Origin: Lentisphaerota bacterium
GTDB lineage: Bacteria; Verrucomicrobiota; Lentisphaeria; Victivallales; Victivallaceae
DNA: 64,000 bases
Direction of reading: 5' to 3'
Assembly: GCA_024225035.1 (NCBI GenBank)
Contig: JAAEMX010000001.1
Location: 1 to 64,000, forward strand
Position 1 is the stretch's first letter; each line of letters starts with the position of its first letter. A program made the translations under genes and the position numbers. Below the pieces are notes generated by a model. That model was not told the origin of the DNA and ran no database searches. It was given only the letters and a program-made list of their open reading frames with translations. Of this stretch, positions 27,750-37,206 are shown piece by piece.

Positions 27750-28817
27750 ATGAGTTATGAACAATATAAATCATACTTCAGGTCAGCTATTGACGGTATG
27801 AGTGGGTACACTCCTGGAGAGCAGCCGAAAGTTATGAATTTGATAAAACTGAATACAAATGAAAATCCTTATCCGCCTTCGCCGGAAGTGCTTAAGGTTT
27901 TAAAGGAATACGATGCTGAACGTCTAAGGCTTTATCCAGATCCGCTTTGTGACAAACTGCGCGATGTGATTGCGGAAACTTATGGCTGTGAACGTGAAAA
28001 CGTAATTGCTGGAAATGGTTCAGATGACATTCTGACAATTATTTTCAGGTCATTTACTGATTCGCAGCATCCTGTAGCCTGTCTTGAACCAACTTACTCA
28101 TTATACCCGGTACTGGCGGGGATTCAGGGATGCAATGTCAATAAAATTCAGTTCAATGAAGATTTTTCTCTGCCAGACGATCTTCTGGAAAAGGCTGCAT
28201 CGTCCAATCTTTTAATTATTACACGCCCCAACGCGCCGACTGGCAATACATTCCCATTAGCTGACATTCGTCGTATTTGCGCTGAATTTGACGGTATAGT
28301 ACTTATCGATGAGGCCTACGCTGATTTTTCTGACGATAATTGTCTGGAGCTCGCATTTGAGTTCAATAACGTAATTGTCAGTCGTACAGTATCTAAAAGC
28401 TATTCCCTTGCTGGCTTGCGTCTTGGATTTGCGTTTGCCTGTCGTGAACTGATTGAAGGAATGATGAAGGTTAAGGACTCATACAGCGTGGATGCCTTGA
28501 CTCAGGCGATTGGCGCGGCAGCTATTGCTGATCAGCAGTATTTGCAGCAGACTTCCACTAAAATAAGAGCATCACGGCAGGTGCTTTCTGATGAACTGCG
28601 TAAAATTGGATTTGACATTGTAGAATCACAAGCTAATTTTATTTTTGCAGCCCCACCGCACGGGGAAGGTGAGAAAATTTTCAAATTTTTGCGAGGTGAA
28701 AACATCATTGTCAGATATTTCCCAGGTGAAATAACCGGAAAATATATCAGAATAACTGTAGGCAATGATGAGCAAAACAAGGCGTTGCTTGAGGCCTTAC
28801 ACAGGTTTTATTCCTGA
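27750..28817 (+). CDS. hisC: Histidinol-phosphate aminotransferase
   Basis: A 355-aa class II PLP aminotransferase converting imidazole acetol phosphate to histidinol phosphate. NTNENPYPPSPEVL near the N-terminus, GNGSDDIL, PNAPTGN, VLIDEAYADF and the PLP-lysine motif SRTVSKSYSLAGLRLGF identify it. Encoded directly after hisD; the remaining his genes are elsewhere. Confidence 0.94.
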   Translation: MSYEQYKSYFRSAIDGMSGYTPGEQPKVMNLIKLNTNENPYPPSPEVLKVLKEYDAERLRLYPDPLCDKLRDVIAETYGCERENVIAGNGSDDILTIIFRSFTDSQHPVACLEPTYSLYPVLAGIQGCNVNKIQFNEDFSLPDDLLEKAASSNLLIITRPNAPTGNTFPLADIRRICAEFDGIVLIDEAYADFSDDNCLELAFEFNNVIVSRTVSKSYSLAGLRLGFAFACRELIEGMMKVKDSYSVDALTQAIGAAAIADQQYLQQTSTKIRASRQVLSDELRKIGFDIVESQANFIFAAPPHGEGEKIFKFLRGENIIVRYFPGEITGKYIRITVGNDEQNKALLEALHRFYS

Positions 28818-28990
28818 TTTTGACTCCTGGGGTTTTCAGCAGCGCTACGGGTTTAAGCGTTTTTTACTGGTTGTTTTAAATATTATGGTATTTCATGGGT
28901 ATTTGGCTTTTTATGATACGCTGATTATATCTAATGACTTGATGAAAAGCTGAATACCTTTGTTGACCTGCCCACTTGAGGAGATGTAAA

Positions 28991-29866
28991 ATGACTCTTG
29001 GAATTAGAAAACCCTATTATGCCGGCCAATTCTATGAAGGTGACGCAGATGAGCTTGAAGCTTATATAACGCGAACCGCTAAAGAAGAAATGGAAACCGT
29101 CAGCAGTACTGATAATGTCAGAGCTGTAATTCTGCCGCATGCCGGATATCGATTTTCTGCCAGAACCGCAATTAAAACCCTTTTACGGGCAGCTGAGTCC
29201 AATTATTCCAAAATAGTGGTGTTGGCACCATCACATCGTGTGTCGTTTCGTGGTGCCGCCATAGTGGACTATGACTGCTACCGAACTCCTTTGGGAGATA
29301 TCAAATTAGATGCAGAGGCTGTTGAGGAGATCATGGAGCTGGAAAATCCATTGCTACCGCCTCTTGTTCAAGCGCATCAATATGAACATTCTCTTGAAGT
29401 GGAATTACCCCTGCTTCAGCATTTTTTTGGGGCCTTCGAGCTTATACCTCTAATTTGTGGTGCGGTAAATGAAAAAATAGCTGTTAATATTGCTACTGAC
29501 CTGAAAAAACTTTGGCGAAAAGACGTGCTTTGGGTAGTAAGCTCAGACTTTACTCACTATGGTCATTCTTTCAGTTACGTTCCATTTGAAGAGAATGTTA
29601 AAGAAAATCTGCGCCAACTTGACCTTGGTGCTGTGCAGCTTATTGTTAATGAAGATCTTACCGGATTCTGTAGCTACTTGAAGGAAACCGGGGCAACAAT
29701 CTGTGGGGCAGGTCCTATTAAAATACTGCTCGCAGCTATTCAGGCCGCAGCTGCCGGGAATGAGAAATTGAATGCGGAGCTGGTGCATTACATTACTTCA
29801 GGTGATTTGACCGGAGACTTTAAGCATTGCGTCAGCTACGCAGGAATTGCTTTTTCTAAAAGCTGA
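28991..29866 (+). CDS. amrB: MEMO1 / AmmeMemoRadiSam system protein B
   Basis: A 291-aa protein of the MEMO family, related in fold to class III extradiol dioxygenases. The putative metal ligands are in ILPHAGYRFS, APSHRVSFRG, HQYEHSLEVELP and SSDFTHYG. Biochemical function is unresolved in bacteria; AmrA and the radical-SAM AmrS partners are not found nearby. The ATG at 28991 follows GAGGAG. First gene of a tight run with the next three. Confidence 0.85.
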   Translation: MTLGIRKPYYAGQFYEGDADELEAYITRTAKEEMETVSSTDNVRAVILPHAGYRFSARTAIKTLLRAAESNYSKIVVLAPSHRVSFRGAAIVDYDCYRTPLGDIKLDAEAVEEIMELENPLLPPLVQAHQYEHSLEVELPLLQHFFGAFELIPLICGAVNEKIAVNIATDLKKLWRKDVLWVVSSDFTHYGHSFSYVPFEENVKENLRQLDLGAVQLIVNEDLTGFCSYLKETGATICGAGPIKILLAAIQAAAAGNEKLNAELVHYITSGDLTGDFKHCVSYAGIAFSKS

Positions 29867-29906
29867 ACTTGTTGATAGAAAACATTATAAGTATGAGGAG
29901 GTTATT

Positions 29907-30266
29907 ATGCTTAAGTTTAAAAAATCCAAGAGCCCTTCAGTTATTTTCTGTAAGGCTTCAGGCAAGATTTCTGAGGAAGATTTTAACCACGGAAAAGAGC
30001 ATATTGAGAAAAAAATCGCGAAATACAAGATTATTCGTGTGCTGATTGATGTTCAGGAAGTTGATTTTCCAGATTTGAATTTTTTTAAAGAAGACCTTAA
30101 ATTCATTATAGAGCATCATAGCGATATTGAAAAGTTCGCTGTGATTGGTGACAAAGCCTGGGAAAGAATCTGGTTTACTGTCATGACAACCCTGTTTTTT
30201 CTTAAGGCAAAATTTTATCATCCTCACGAGCGAAAAGCAGCGGAGGAATGGATATTGGATGAGTAA
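29907..30266 (+). CDS. SpoIIAA-like (STAS-type) domain protein
   Basis: A 119-aa single-domain cytoplasmic protein. The pattern of a short beta strand, GKISEEDF, RVLIDVQEVDF, EKFAVIGDKAWERIW and a final KAKFYHPHERKAAEEWIL is that of SpoIIAA-like proteins (DUF3478), which fold like STAS domains. A GAGGAGG ribosome site at 29895 fixes the ATG at 29907. Ligand and role unknown; co-encoded with the MEMO and SDR genes. Confidence 0.75.
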   Translation: MLKFKKSKSPSVIFCKASGKISEEDFNHGKEHIEKKIAKYKIIRVLIDVQEVDFPDLNFFKEDLKFIIEHHSDIEKFAVIGDKAWERIWFTVMTTLFFLKAKFYHPHERKAAEEWILDE

Positions 30267-30284
30267 TCATGAGAGGAACATTTT

Positions 30285-31022
30285 ATGGATAAAGTTGCTG
30301 TAATTACTGGCGTATCCAGTGGATTAGGTATGCAGGAAGCTGATCTTTTTAGAAAGAGCGGCTTTAAAGTTGTCGGGGTTTCACGTTCAAAACCAAACCT
30401 GGGCATAGATCACTGGATTCAGGCTGATATAACCGTTCCTGAGGAACGTGACAAAATCATTGATTATGTGGAAAACGAGTGTGGCAGAGTTGACTTGCTT
30501 ATCAACAATGCAGGCCGTGGCAGTTATGCTTTGTGGGAAGAACTGAGCGAGGAAGAGCTTAGAAGCTTATTCGAGCTAAACTTTTTTGCTCTGGTTGATC
30601 TGACCATGAAGTTTTTGCCGATGCTGAAAGAGTCTAAGGGAACTATTATAAACGTTTCTTCAGTGTTAGGTAAAATACATATCGCATGCATGGGCGGCTA
30701 TTGCTGCTCTAAGTATGCTGTTGTCGCATTTTCCGATTCTCTGCGCCCGGAAGTAAAAAAATATGGAATTAACGTCATCAACATAATGCCTGGAAGAATC
30801 GATACCGGATTTTCCCAAAACTGTGTTGGCCAGCGTAAGCCGCCTAGTACTCCTATGGTAAATGCTAAGCCGCGCGGGCTGGCAAAGGTAATGTACAAGG
30901 CATACTGCCGAGGCAGCAGACAAAAATTTTATCCATGGGTATATGGCCCTTTTGTGAGCCTGTCCAGGATAATCCCGAATTTCTTAGACAAAATTAATCG
31001 AAAAGCCTGGAAAATTGATTAA
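30285..31022 (+). CDS. Short-chain dehydrogenase/reductase
   Basis: A 245-aa classical SDR. The cofactor loop TGVSSGLG, the NNAG motif (LLINNAGRGSY), the catalytic Ser in NVSSVLGK and the Tyr-Lys pair in GYCCSKYAVVAF are present. The C-terminal region is basic and hydrophobic, as in SDRs acting on lipids, but the substrate cannot be assigned. GAGAGGA ribosome site. Its stop overlaps the start of the next gene. Confidence 0.88.
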   Translation: MDKVAVITGVSSGLGMQEADLFRKSGFKVVGVSRSKPNLGIDHWIQADITVPEERDKIIDYVENECGRVDLLINNAGRGSYALWEELSEEELRSLFELNFFALVDLTMKFLPMLKESKGTIINVSSVLGKIHIACMGGYCCSKYAVVAFSDSLRPEVKKYGINVINIMPGRIDTGFSQNCVGQRKPPSTPMVNAKPRGLAKVMYKAYCRGSRQKFYPWVYGPFVSLSRIIPNFLDKINRKAWKID

Positions 31023-31731
31023 CTTAATTAAAGTTGCTTTAATATCACTCTCAATGTGTTTATGTTTGGGCGTCAGCGGTAAAGTATACTCGCTGCGGCC
31101 TGTTACTGACAGCAGTGGAAGTACCTCTGTTGTCAGTAATGGAGATATGCTTACATTATTGAATCCACGGAATGTTTTTGCCGAAAAAATGATACTTAAC
31201 GGCATGGATTTAACTCTGCAGTTAGGTTTGGTAAATATGCCGATAGCTGATGTGCTGGTTGATCTGAAGCATTCATTTCCAAGCGCTCAATATGCCTCCA
31301 GTTCCAATACCTTACTGGTTAAACATAAACTCAGTAACGGCTGGAATCAACGCATATTACTGATATACTTTGGAGAACGTTTCCCGATTCTTCAGTTTTC
31401 AATGTTATTACCGCCGACGATTCCAAGTGTACTGGAGTGGCCACATGGATTGCCGATTACATCGGACGGAAAGCCCCTGAGGGTGATCGCAATGCCTGCT
31501 AAAAAGTCCTGGTACGGTAGTTTCAGAACGTCACAATCACCTGCAGCCGCGCTAAGCGATATTGGCGCCGGACTGCGTGCTGACGGCTGGATTTCATTTA
31601 CTGGTGAAGCATCTTCTGCTTTGCATGGCAAAGGCGAACTATATATAAAAAAACAGCCGTTATCAATAATGCTTGTAAGCTTTACTGAAGACGGCATTGG
31701 TACTGTTTATACTCGCCCCTGTAGAAAATGA
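31015..31731 (+). CDS. Secreted protein of unknown function
   Basis: A 238-aa protein with an N-terminal signal peptide (about residues 4-22, ending near VSG-K). The TTG start overlaps the SDR stop by 8 nt, implying coupled translation; a later ATG would cut the signal peptide. The mature part is mostly beta-prone and has no recognised motif. It ends 5 nt before the convergent gene. Confidence 0.55.
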   Translation: MINLIKVALISLSMCLCLGVSGKVYSLRPVTDSSGSTSVVSNGDMLTLLNPRNVFAEKMILNGMDLTLQLGLVNMPIADVLVDLKHSFPSAQYASSSNTLLVKHKLSNGWNQRILLIYFGERFPILQFSMLLPPTIPSVLEWPHGLPITSDGKPLRVIAMPAKKSWYGSFRTSQSPAAALSDIGAGLRADGWISFTGEASSALHGKGELYIKKQPLSIMLVSFTEDGIGTVYTRPCRK

Positions 31732-31735
31732 TTAA

Positions 31736-32845
31736 TTAAACAGGTAAAGTTGCAAGCTTGCTGGTTAAAGCTTCCTTCGCTTCACTGATAATGCTTTTAA
31801 TCAACTCAGCTACAGAAATAATTTTATTTACTCTTGTAACGTTACTTCCAGCAAATACTATAGAGTCGTCAAACTCGCCGTTAATGGCACTGCACATAGC
31901 TTTTGCTATACAGTATGGAGCATTTTTAACATCACAACTCTGAAGACAGCGAAAATCACATTTGAATGGTATCTTTTCAAGGCGTCTCAGTCGATTAATA
32001 AATTCTGTTTTCAAAGCACGTCCAGGCATTCCGACTGGACTTTTGGTGATGATTACATCTTCCTTTTTAGCCGCAACGTATAACTGTTTAAATTTATCGG
32101 AAACAGGACATTCGTTAGTTGCTACGAACCTTGTGCCCATTTGTACACCTTTGGCTCCGAGCTTCAAAAATTTTACCAGATCTTTACCGTCAAAGACTCC
32201 TCCGGCTGCAATAACCGGAATCTCTTTTTTGCTTTCATTCGTATATTTTTTTAAAGTCTTAATTACATCAGGTACCAGCTTTTCAAGGCGGTCTGCAGTG
32301 TTATTAATAATGTCCTCAGCTTTGAAGCCTAAATGTCCGCCGGCCATGGGACCTTCTACAATGACTGCATCCGGCAAGCGGTTATAGCGGCGTTTCCAGG
32401 TTTTCAGTATAATATCAGCTGATCTAGCTGAAGAAACTATCGGAATCAGTTTTACTTGAGAACCTTGAGCGTACTTCGGCAGACTCAGCGGCAGGCCGGC
32501 TCCAGAAATTATGTAGTCTACTTTTTCTTTTACTGCAGTACGAACCATTTCTTCGTAATTGCTCAGTGCCACCATTATATTGACGCCGAAGACTCCTTTA
32601 GTTAACTTCCTGGCCTTTCGAATTTCGTTTTGAAGGGCCTGGTTGGAGTATTCGACGTAATCTTTGACTCCTGTAACTTTTCCATGCGCAAGTCCTACGC
32701 TTGCTATTGTTCCTGCTGCACCGCAGTTAGCTACAGCGCTGGCTAAGGCAGCGGTTGATACTTTAACACCCATGCCTCCTTGAATAATTGGAACATTTAT
32801 TTTCAAGTCACCTATAATAAGGGGAGGTAATATTTGATTTATCAT
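31736..32845 (-). CDS. Nitronate monooxygenase / enoyl reductase FabK-like flavoprotein
   Basis: A 369-aa FMN-dependent TIM-barrel protein. The N-terminal PIIQGGMGVKVS, IISGAGLPLSL, the substrate loop EGPMAGGHLGF and the phosphate-binding PVIAAGGVFDGKD and GVQMGTRFVATNE fit the NMO/FabK family. A Cys-rich insert near the C-terminus (CDFRCLQSCDVKNAPYC) is seen in the anaerobe-type subgroup. It could oxidise nitronates or reduce enoyl thioesters; no fatty-acid genes are adjacent to decide. Confidence 0.8.
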   Translation of the reverse strand: MINQILPPLIIGDLKINVPIIQGGMGVKVSTAALASAVANCGAAGTIASVGLAHGKVTGVKDYVEYSNQALQNEIRKARKLTKGVFGVNIMVALSNYEEMVRTAVKEKVDYIISGAGLPLSLPKYAQGSQVKLIPIVSSARSADIILKTWKRRYNRLPDAVIVEGPMAGGHLGFKAEDIINNTADRLEKLVPDVIKTLKKYTNESKKEIPVIAAGGVFDGKDLVKFLKLGAKGVQMGTRFVATNECPVSDKFKQLYVAAKKEDVIITKSPVGMPGRALKTEFINRLRRLEKIPFKCDFRCLQSCDVKNAPYCIAKAMCSAINGEFDDSIVFAGSNVTRVNKIISVAELIKSIISEAKEALTSKLATLPV

Positions 32846-33393
32846 AAGGTCTTACTGTTTTTCATCCTTGGATAAAAGATTTTTAACTGGTACAAAACAT
32901 CTTTTTGTTTTGCCGCAAAATAACTATCACTTTGGATTTATTTCACAGCTTCGCACAGAAAACAGTATTTACTGAGGCTAAGTGGATTTACTTGAAATAT
33001 TCTTAGTTTTAATTTTTTTACCACAAATCTATCTTAATTATTGCAGACCACTACGATATTATCTACTCTTTATAAATTAAGAAAAAGATATCCTATTATA
33101 ATACATCGTAATTCTTTAAAATCAAGTTTGTTAGGACTTTAGCTTAAAATGCAGTAAGTATTAAGATAGTTTCTATTGGGTTGAGCCTATTACAATTGCA
33201 TACTTTTTACAAGGTTTTAAAGTGGTTTGAAATCATGGGATTTTTCTATTGACCGCCTCTAAAGGAGAATTTGTTTGTTTTCTCGATTTATCTTATTGTG
33301 GTGTTGCATCCTCTTGATAATAAATGAGTTATTTTGTACTGTTGCTTTCATGTGCAATTTGAGGCTAATTATGTATTTTTATTTTTAAAAGAC
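32846..33393. other. Long intergenic region before mraZ
   Basis: About 550 bp of AT-rich DNA with no ORF or RNA gene that I can support, lying between divergent genes. The mraZ promoter begins at 33394. Confidence 0.4.
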
Positions 33394-33422
33394 TTGTATT
33401 TAGTGGAGAAATGAGTTAAAAT
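33394..33422 (+). promoter_or_regulatory. Promoter of the mraZ division cluster
   Basis: TTGTAT (33394-33399) and TAAAAT (33417-33422) with a 17-bp spacer. Transcription would start near 33429, inside the MraZ repeat array. Confidence 0.6.
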
Positions 33423-33447
33423 AGGGTTATATAGGGATAAAAAGGGT
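33423..33447 (+). promoter_or_regulatory. Putative MraZ operator: three GGG repeats at 10-bp spacing
   Basis: GGG occurs at 33424-33426, 33434-33436 and 33444-33446, each in an AGGGW context and exactly 10 bp apart, between the -10 box and the mraZ start. Known MraZ boxes are direct TGGGN-like repeats with about the same period just upstream of mraZ. Autoregulation is inferred. Confidence 0.6.
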
Positions 33448-33454
33448 CAAAAAG

Positions 33455-33964
33455 GTGAATATAGAAGCTGATAGCATAGGACAGGATGAACTGTTCTTTT
33501 TCGGCGAATTTGATTATTCGCTTGATACTCAGTGCCGTGTTTCTATCCCTAGAGACTGGCGTCGCCGCGAGGGAGAAACCCGTTTAATTCTATTCCCCGG
33601 GCGCGAACAGGATTTGTTATTGTTTCCATTCGAATCCTTTAGAGATTTTTTGATAAAAGCACGCCGGGTATCGCTGGCTAACCGAAATGCTCAGGTTGCA
33701 TTGGCAAGAATTGGTTCAAGGGCAAGGGATTGCCGCAGCGATAAACAAGGTCGTATTAAGATTGAAAAAAACTTACTTGAGGCGATTGGCGTAACAAAAC
33801 AAGTAAAATTAATTGGTGCGGTTACGCATATTAAGTTGTGTTCGCCGAAAGCCTGGGAAGAACAGCCGTTTTCGGATGATGTTTATTTGGATGAATTCCA
33901 GCGCATAAGCGAGTCAGGCGACGATCTGATGCAGATGTTCATGGATAATCTTGGAAAGAAATAA
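33455..33964 (+). CDS. mraZ: Transcriptional regulator MraZ
   Basis: A 169-aa protein with two AbrB-like SpoVT/MraZ half-domains: FDYSLDTQCRVSIPRDW near residue 20 and CRSDKQGRIKI near residue 92. MraZ binds repeats upstream of its own gene and tunes the division and cell-wall cluster. GTG start. It is slightly longer than the usual 145-150 aa. Its stop overlaps rsmH (TAATG). Confidence 0.93.
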   Translation: MNIEADSIGQDELFFFGEFDYSLDTQCRVSIPRDWRRREGETRLILFPGREQDLLLFPFESFRDFLIKARRVSLANRNAQVALARIGSRARDCRSDKQGRIKIEKNLLEAIGVTKQVKLIGAVTHIKLCSPKAWEEQPFSDDVYLDEFQRISESGDDLMQMFMDNLGKK

Positions 33965-34926
33965 TGGACATAAGTCAATTCGCTGAAACAGAAGATGGAT
34001 TTGTACACATTCCGGTATTATACCGGGAGGTGCTTGAGTTATTGAAGGTTGCCGATGGCCCGTGCCGGATAATTGATGGTACACTAGGTTGCGGCGGCCA
34101 TAGTTCTTTGATATTGAAGCAGAACCGACAGGCGAAAATCCTGGGGATTGACCGTGATGGCGACGCGCTGAAACGAGCTGAAAAGGCATTAGCGTTTGCC
34201 GCTGACCGTGTCCATCTCATGCGAGGTGATTTCAGTGATCTGGCGGACCTGTCCACTGAGGCAGGGTGGGATTCTGTAGATGCGGTACTGTTGGACGTAG
34301 GAGTGTCTTCTCCGCAGATCGACGATGCGTCACGCGGGTTTGCGCTCCGACTGGACGGCCCCCTTGATATGCGGATGGATACGCGATCTCCGGATACCGC
34401 CAGTCGTTTGCTGAATCGCGAATCGGAGCAGGCTTTGGCTGATATATTTTACCGTTATGGTGAAATCAGAGCCAGCCGTAAATTGGCACGTGCAATCGCG
34501 AAGCGCCGTGTCGAAAAACCGTTTGGAACGACTCTTGATTTTGCTAAGTTCTGTGAAAGTGTGCTGGGAAAAGCCAAACCCGGTAAGTTGCCGACTCCAA
34601 CAAAATGCTTTCAGGCGTTGAGAATCGCGGTCAATGATGAACTTGGTGAATTGGAACGGGCATTAGAACGAGCTTTGCCACTACTTAGAAAAGGCGGCAG
34701 ACTGGCGGTGATTAGTTTTCACTCGCTGGAAGATAGAATAGTAAAGACATTTTTCCGGCATAATGCGGCCGGTTGTATATGTCCTCCGGGATTGCCGGTA
34801 TGTGTATGTAAGCATAAACCGGTTTTGAAAGAAATAAATAGAAAACCGGTAACAGCAAAACCGGATGAAATTGAAGTAAACCGACGGGCAGCATCAGCAA
34901 AGTTGCGCGTTGCAGAAAAACTTTAG
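33964..34926 (+). CDS. rsmH: 16S rRNA m4C1402 methyltransferase RsmH
   Basis: A 320-aa SAM-dependent enzyme (formerly MraW) modifying C1402 in the ribosomal P site. Visible motifs: DGTLGCGGHS (SAM site), GIDRDGDALKRA, LLDVGVSSPQID, AVNDELGELERAL and ISFHSLEDRIVK. Second gene of the cluster, overlapping mraZ by 1 nt. Confidence 0.95.
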   Translation: MDISQFAETEDGFVHIPVLYREVLELLKVADGPCRIIDGTLGCGGHSSLILKQNRQAKILGIDRDGDALKRAEKALAFAADRVHLMRGDFSDLADLSTEAGWDSVDAVLLDVGVSSPQIDDASRGFALRLDGPLDMRMDTRSPDTASRLLNRESEQALADIFYRYGEIRASRKLARAIAKRRVEKPFGTTLDFAKFCESVLGKAKPGKLPTPTKCFQALRIAVNDELGELERALERALPLLRKGGRLAVISFHSLEDRIVKTFFRHNAAGCICPPGLPVCVCKHKPVLKEINRKPVTAKPDEIEVNRRAASAKLRVAEKL

Positions 34927-34986
34927 AATTATAATCTTACGATAAATGATATGGGAAAGGTATGATTCGAAGAGGAGTCGCTGAAG

Positions 34987-35430
34987 ATGAATATACAAAC
35001 TAGAAACATCCGACCGAGTCGCAGGAAAAACCGCAGAGATGCGGAAGGCTTGTCGATTGGGACCAAACTTTTTGTGGTTCTGAATGTTGCGATTGCCCTG
35101 TCAGCGGTGTTCCTGATTGCGAATTATAGAATTTCGCTGAATCAGAATATCTCTGGTATAGAGGCTCAAAGTGTACGTTATCAACAAAAAATACATGACT
35201 TGAACCGCGAAGTTGAAGCATTGCAAGTACGTCGCGAAAAGTTATGCGCCTGGAGTCACATTCGGGGAAGAATAGCTCAACTTGGCTTGGACTTGCGTAT
35301 GCCTGATCCGTTTCAGGTTCAGCGCCTGGTTGTGAATTTCGATGACCGGCCAGCTGCTGGCGAAACTATCCTTGATGGTAAACTGGCGATGAGCCAGGAT
35401 TGGAGTGCTGCAGGAAATGTTAACCAGTAA
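34987..35430 (+). CDS. ftsL: FtsL-like division protein
   Basis: A 147-aa bitopic membrane protein. A basic cytoplasmic N-terminus (about 30 residues) is followed by one TM helix (about 32-52) and a periplasmic coiled coil (YQQKIHDLNREVEALQVRREKL). FtsL sequences are poorly conserved, so the call rests on topology and on its place between rsmH and ftsI. It would act with FtsB and FtsQ to activate septal peptidoglycan synthesis. Confidence 0.75.
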   Translation: MNIQTRNIRPSRRKNRRDAEGLSIGTKLFVVLNVAIALSAVFLIANYRISLNQNISGIEAQSVRYQQKIHDLNREVEALQVRREKLCAWSHIRGRIAQLGLDLRMPDPFQVQRLVVNFDDRPAAGETILDGKLAMSQDWSAAGNVNQ

Positions 35431-37204
35431 TGACTCTATCAGGGTTAGAATCAGGCTGGTTGCCATATTTTTTGTATTTGCGTTTTGCGCTCTCTTTTAT
35501 CGGTTATACATAGTTCAGATTGGCAGACATGCTGAGCTCTATAGAAAAGCAAAAAATCAGTATACCGCCAAAAAAACTGAAGCCGGTAAACGTGGCGAAA
35601 TATTTGACTGTAACGGCAATCTACTGGTAGGTAATGTCCCTTGTGACGATATATCCATCGATCCATGGATAGTCGGGGATGCTACAACATGCCGTAAGAT
35701 TGCCGCAATGTTTTCTAAATACCTGAAGATTGACTTTGACGTAGTTTATGGCAAGTTGATGCGCAAGACACGTAAGGTCAAGACCAAAGAAGGCAAGAGA
35801 ATTGTACGCAGAAATCGCTATGCCGTTATTGCCCGAGAAGTCCCCCTTAAAATATCTTCCAAACTGAAACGTATTATCAAAGTAAACGAATTTCTTGGAA
35901 TTTTCTTTAGAGAAAAATATTCAAGGTATTATCCAAAGAAAAATCTGCTTTCTAATGTACTTGGGTTCACCAATGAAGATCATGGTGAAATTATTGCAGT
36001 TCTGGGAGTTGAGAAATTTTTTAACAAGCAGATGTCATCTTCCAAGTCGGTAATGCGCTTCGAACGTGCCCGAGATGGAAGACCTTTGATTTACGGTGCT
36101 AAAGAGTCCATAAAAGCCCGCAATGGGCTTAATGTATATTTGACTATAAGCGAGCCTTTGCAGTCAATCCTTGAGGAAGAGCTGGATAAAATGGTCGCAG
36201 AATGGAAGCCTACCGCTGCATACGCAATCATGGCAGATCCTAAGACCGGAAATATTTTAGCCATGGCACAGCGACCAAGTTTTAATCCTAATGACCGCAG
36301 AAGTATGGACCCTAAAGCATGGCGTAACCGAATTTGTGCTGATTATTTTGAACCTGGTTCCACCATGAAACCTGTAGCGGTTGCAGGGGCTCTTGATTAT
36401 GGCATAGTAACGCCGGGCATGAAGTTTAATTGTGAAAAAGGTCGTTGGAAATATGGTGGGAAAATATTGAAAGATGCTCACCCTATGGATGTTTTAACTG
36501 TTTCTCAGATATTGCAGAAATCCAGTAATATAGGGATTGCTAAAATTGCATTGATGATGGGAGAAAAGCGGTTATACCGGGTTTTTCGCAAATTTGGTTT
36601 TGGATCATATACTGGAATTCCGCTTAAGCCGGAAACTCGAGGAGCATTGCGTCCGATTAACCGCTGGGATACTCTTTCTATTACACGATTTCCTATTGGT
36701 CAAGGAGTGGGAACTTCCCCCTTGCAGATGGTGCGTGCTTATTGTGCATTAGCTGATCATGGCAGGTTAAGAAAACTGCGTCTGGTAGATAAGATTGAGG
36801 ACACTCAGACTGGTCTTGTAATTAGAAACCCAATTAAAAAACCGCTTCAAGTGTTCCATGATCCAACAACCTGGGGCAAGGTTATTGATATGATGTGTAT
36901 GGTGACTGAAGCTGGTGGTACAGCTCGCCGTGTGGCTATTGAAGGGTATGAAATAGCTGGAAAAACCGGAACAAGTCAGAAATTTATAAATGGAGCTTAT
37001 TCGCATTCCAAATATATAGCTTCATTTATCGGATTTATGCCTGCTCATGACCCACAAATAGTATTGCTGGTAGCTGCTGATGAACCGCACGGCAGTATAT
37101 ACGGAGGCAGGGTGGCTGGACCAACATTCAGAAATATTGCGTTGCGTGCACTGAGGTATCTTAATATCAAACCTGACCCTGAGCTTATGAAAAAGAGGAA
37201 ATAG
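35405..37204 (+). CDS. ftsI: Septal transpeptidase FtsI (PBP3-like)
   Basis: A 599-aa class B penicillin-binding protein: N-terminal TM (about 17-37), PBP dimerisation domain (about 55-240) and transpeptidase domain. The catalytic triad motifs are STMK (in EPGSTMKPVAVAGAL, about residue 319), SSN (LQKSSNIGIAK) and KTGT (AGKTGTSQK). The GTG at 35405 overlaps ftsL by 26 nt and has AGGA upstream; an ATG at 35417 is an alternative. No C-terminal PASTA domain. Confidence 0.93.
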   Translation: MLQEMLTSNDSIRVRIRLVAIFFVFAFCALFYRLYIVQIGRHAELYRKAKNQYTAKKTEAGKRGEIFDCNGNLLVGNVPCDDISIDPWIVGDATTCRKIAAMFSKYLKIDFDVVYGKLMRKTRKVKTKEGKRIVRRNRYAVIAREVPLKISSKLKRIIKVNEFLGIFFREKYSRYYPKKNLLSNVLGFTNEDHGEIIAVLGVEKFFNKQMSSSKSVMRFERARDGRPLIYGAKESIKARNGLNVYLTISEPLQSILEEELDKMVAEWKPTAAYAIMADPKTGNILAMAQRPSFNPNDRRSMDPKAWRNRICADYFEPGSTMKPVAVAGALDYGIVTPGMKFNCEKGRWKYGGKILKDAHPMDVLTVSQILQKSSNIGIAKIALMMGEKRLYRVFRKFGFGSYTGIPLKPETRGALRPINRWDTLSITRFPIGQGVGTSPLQMVRAYCALADHGRLRKLRLVDKIEDTQTGLVIRNPIKKPLQVFHDPTTWGKVIDMMCMVTEAGGTARRVAIEGYEIAGKTGTSQKFINGAYSHSKYIASFIGFMPAHDPQIVLLVAADEPHGSIYGGRVAGPTFRNIALRALRYLNIKPDPELMKKRK

Positions 37205-37206
37205 AA

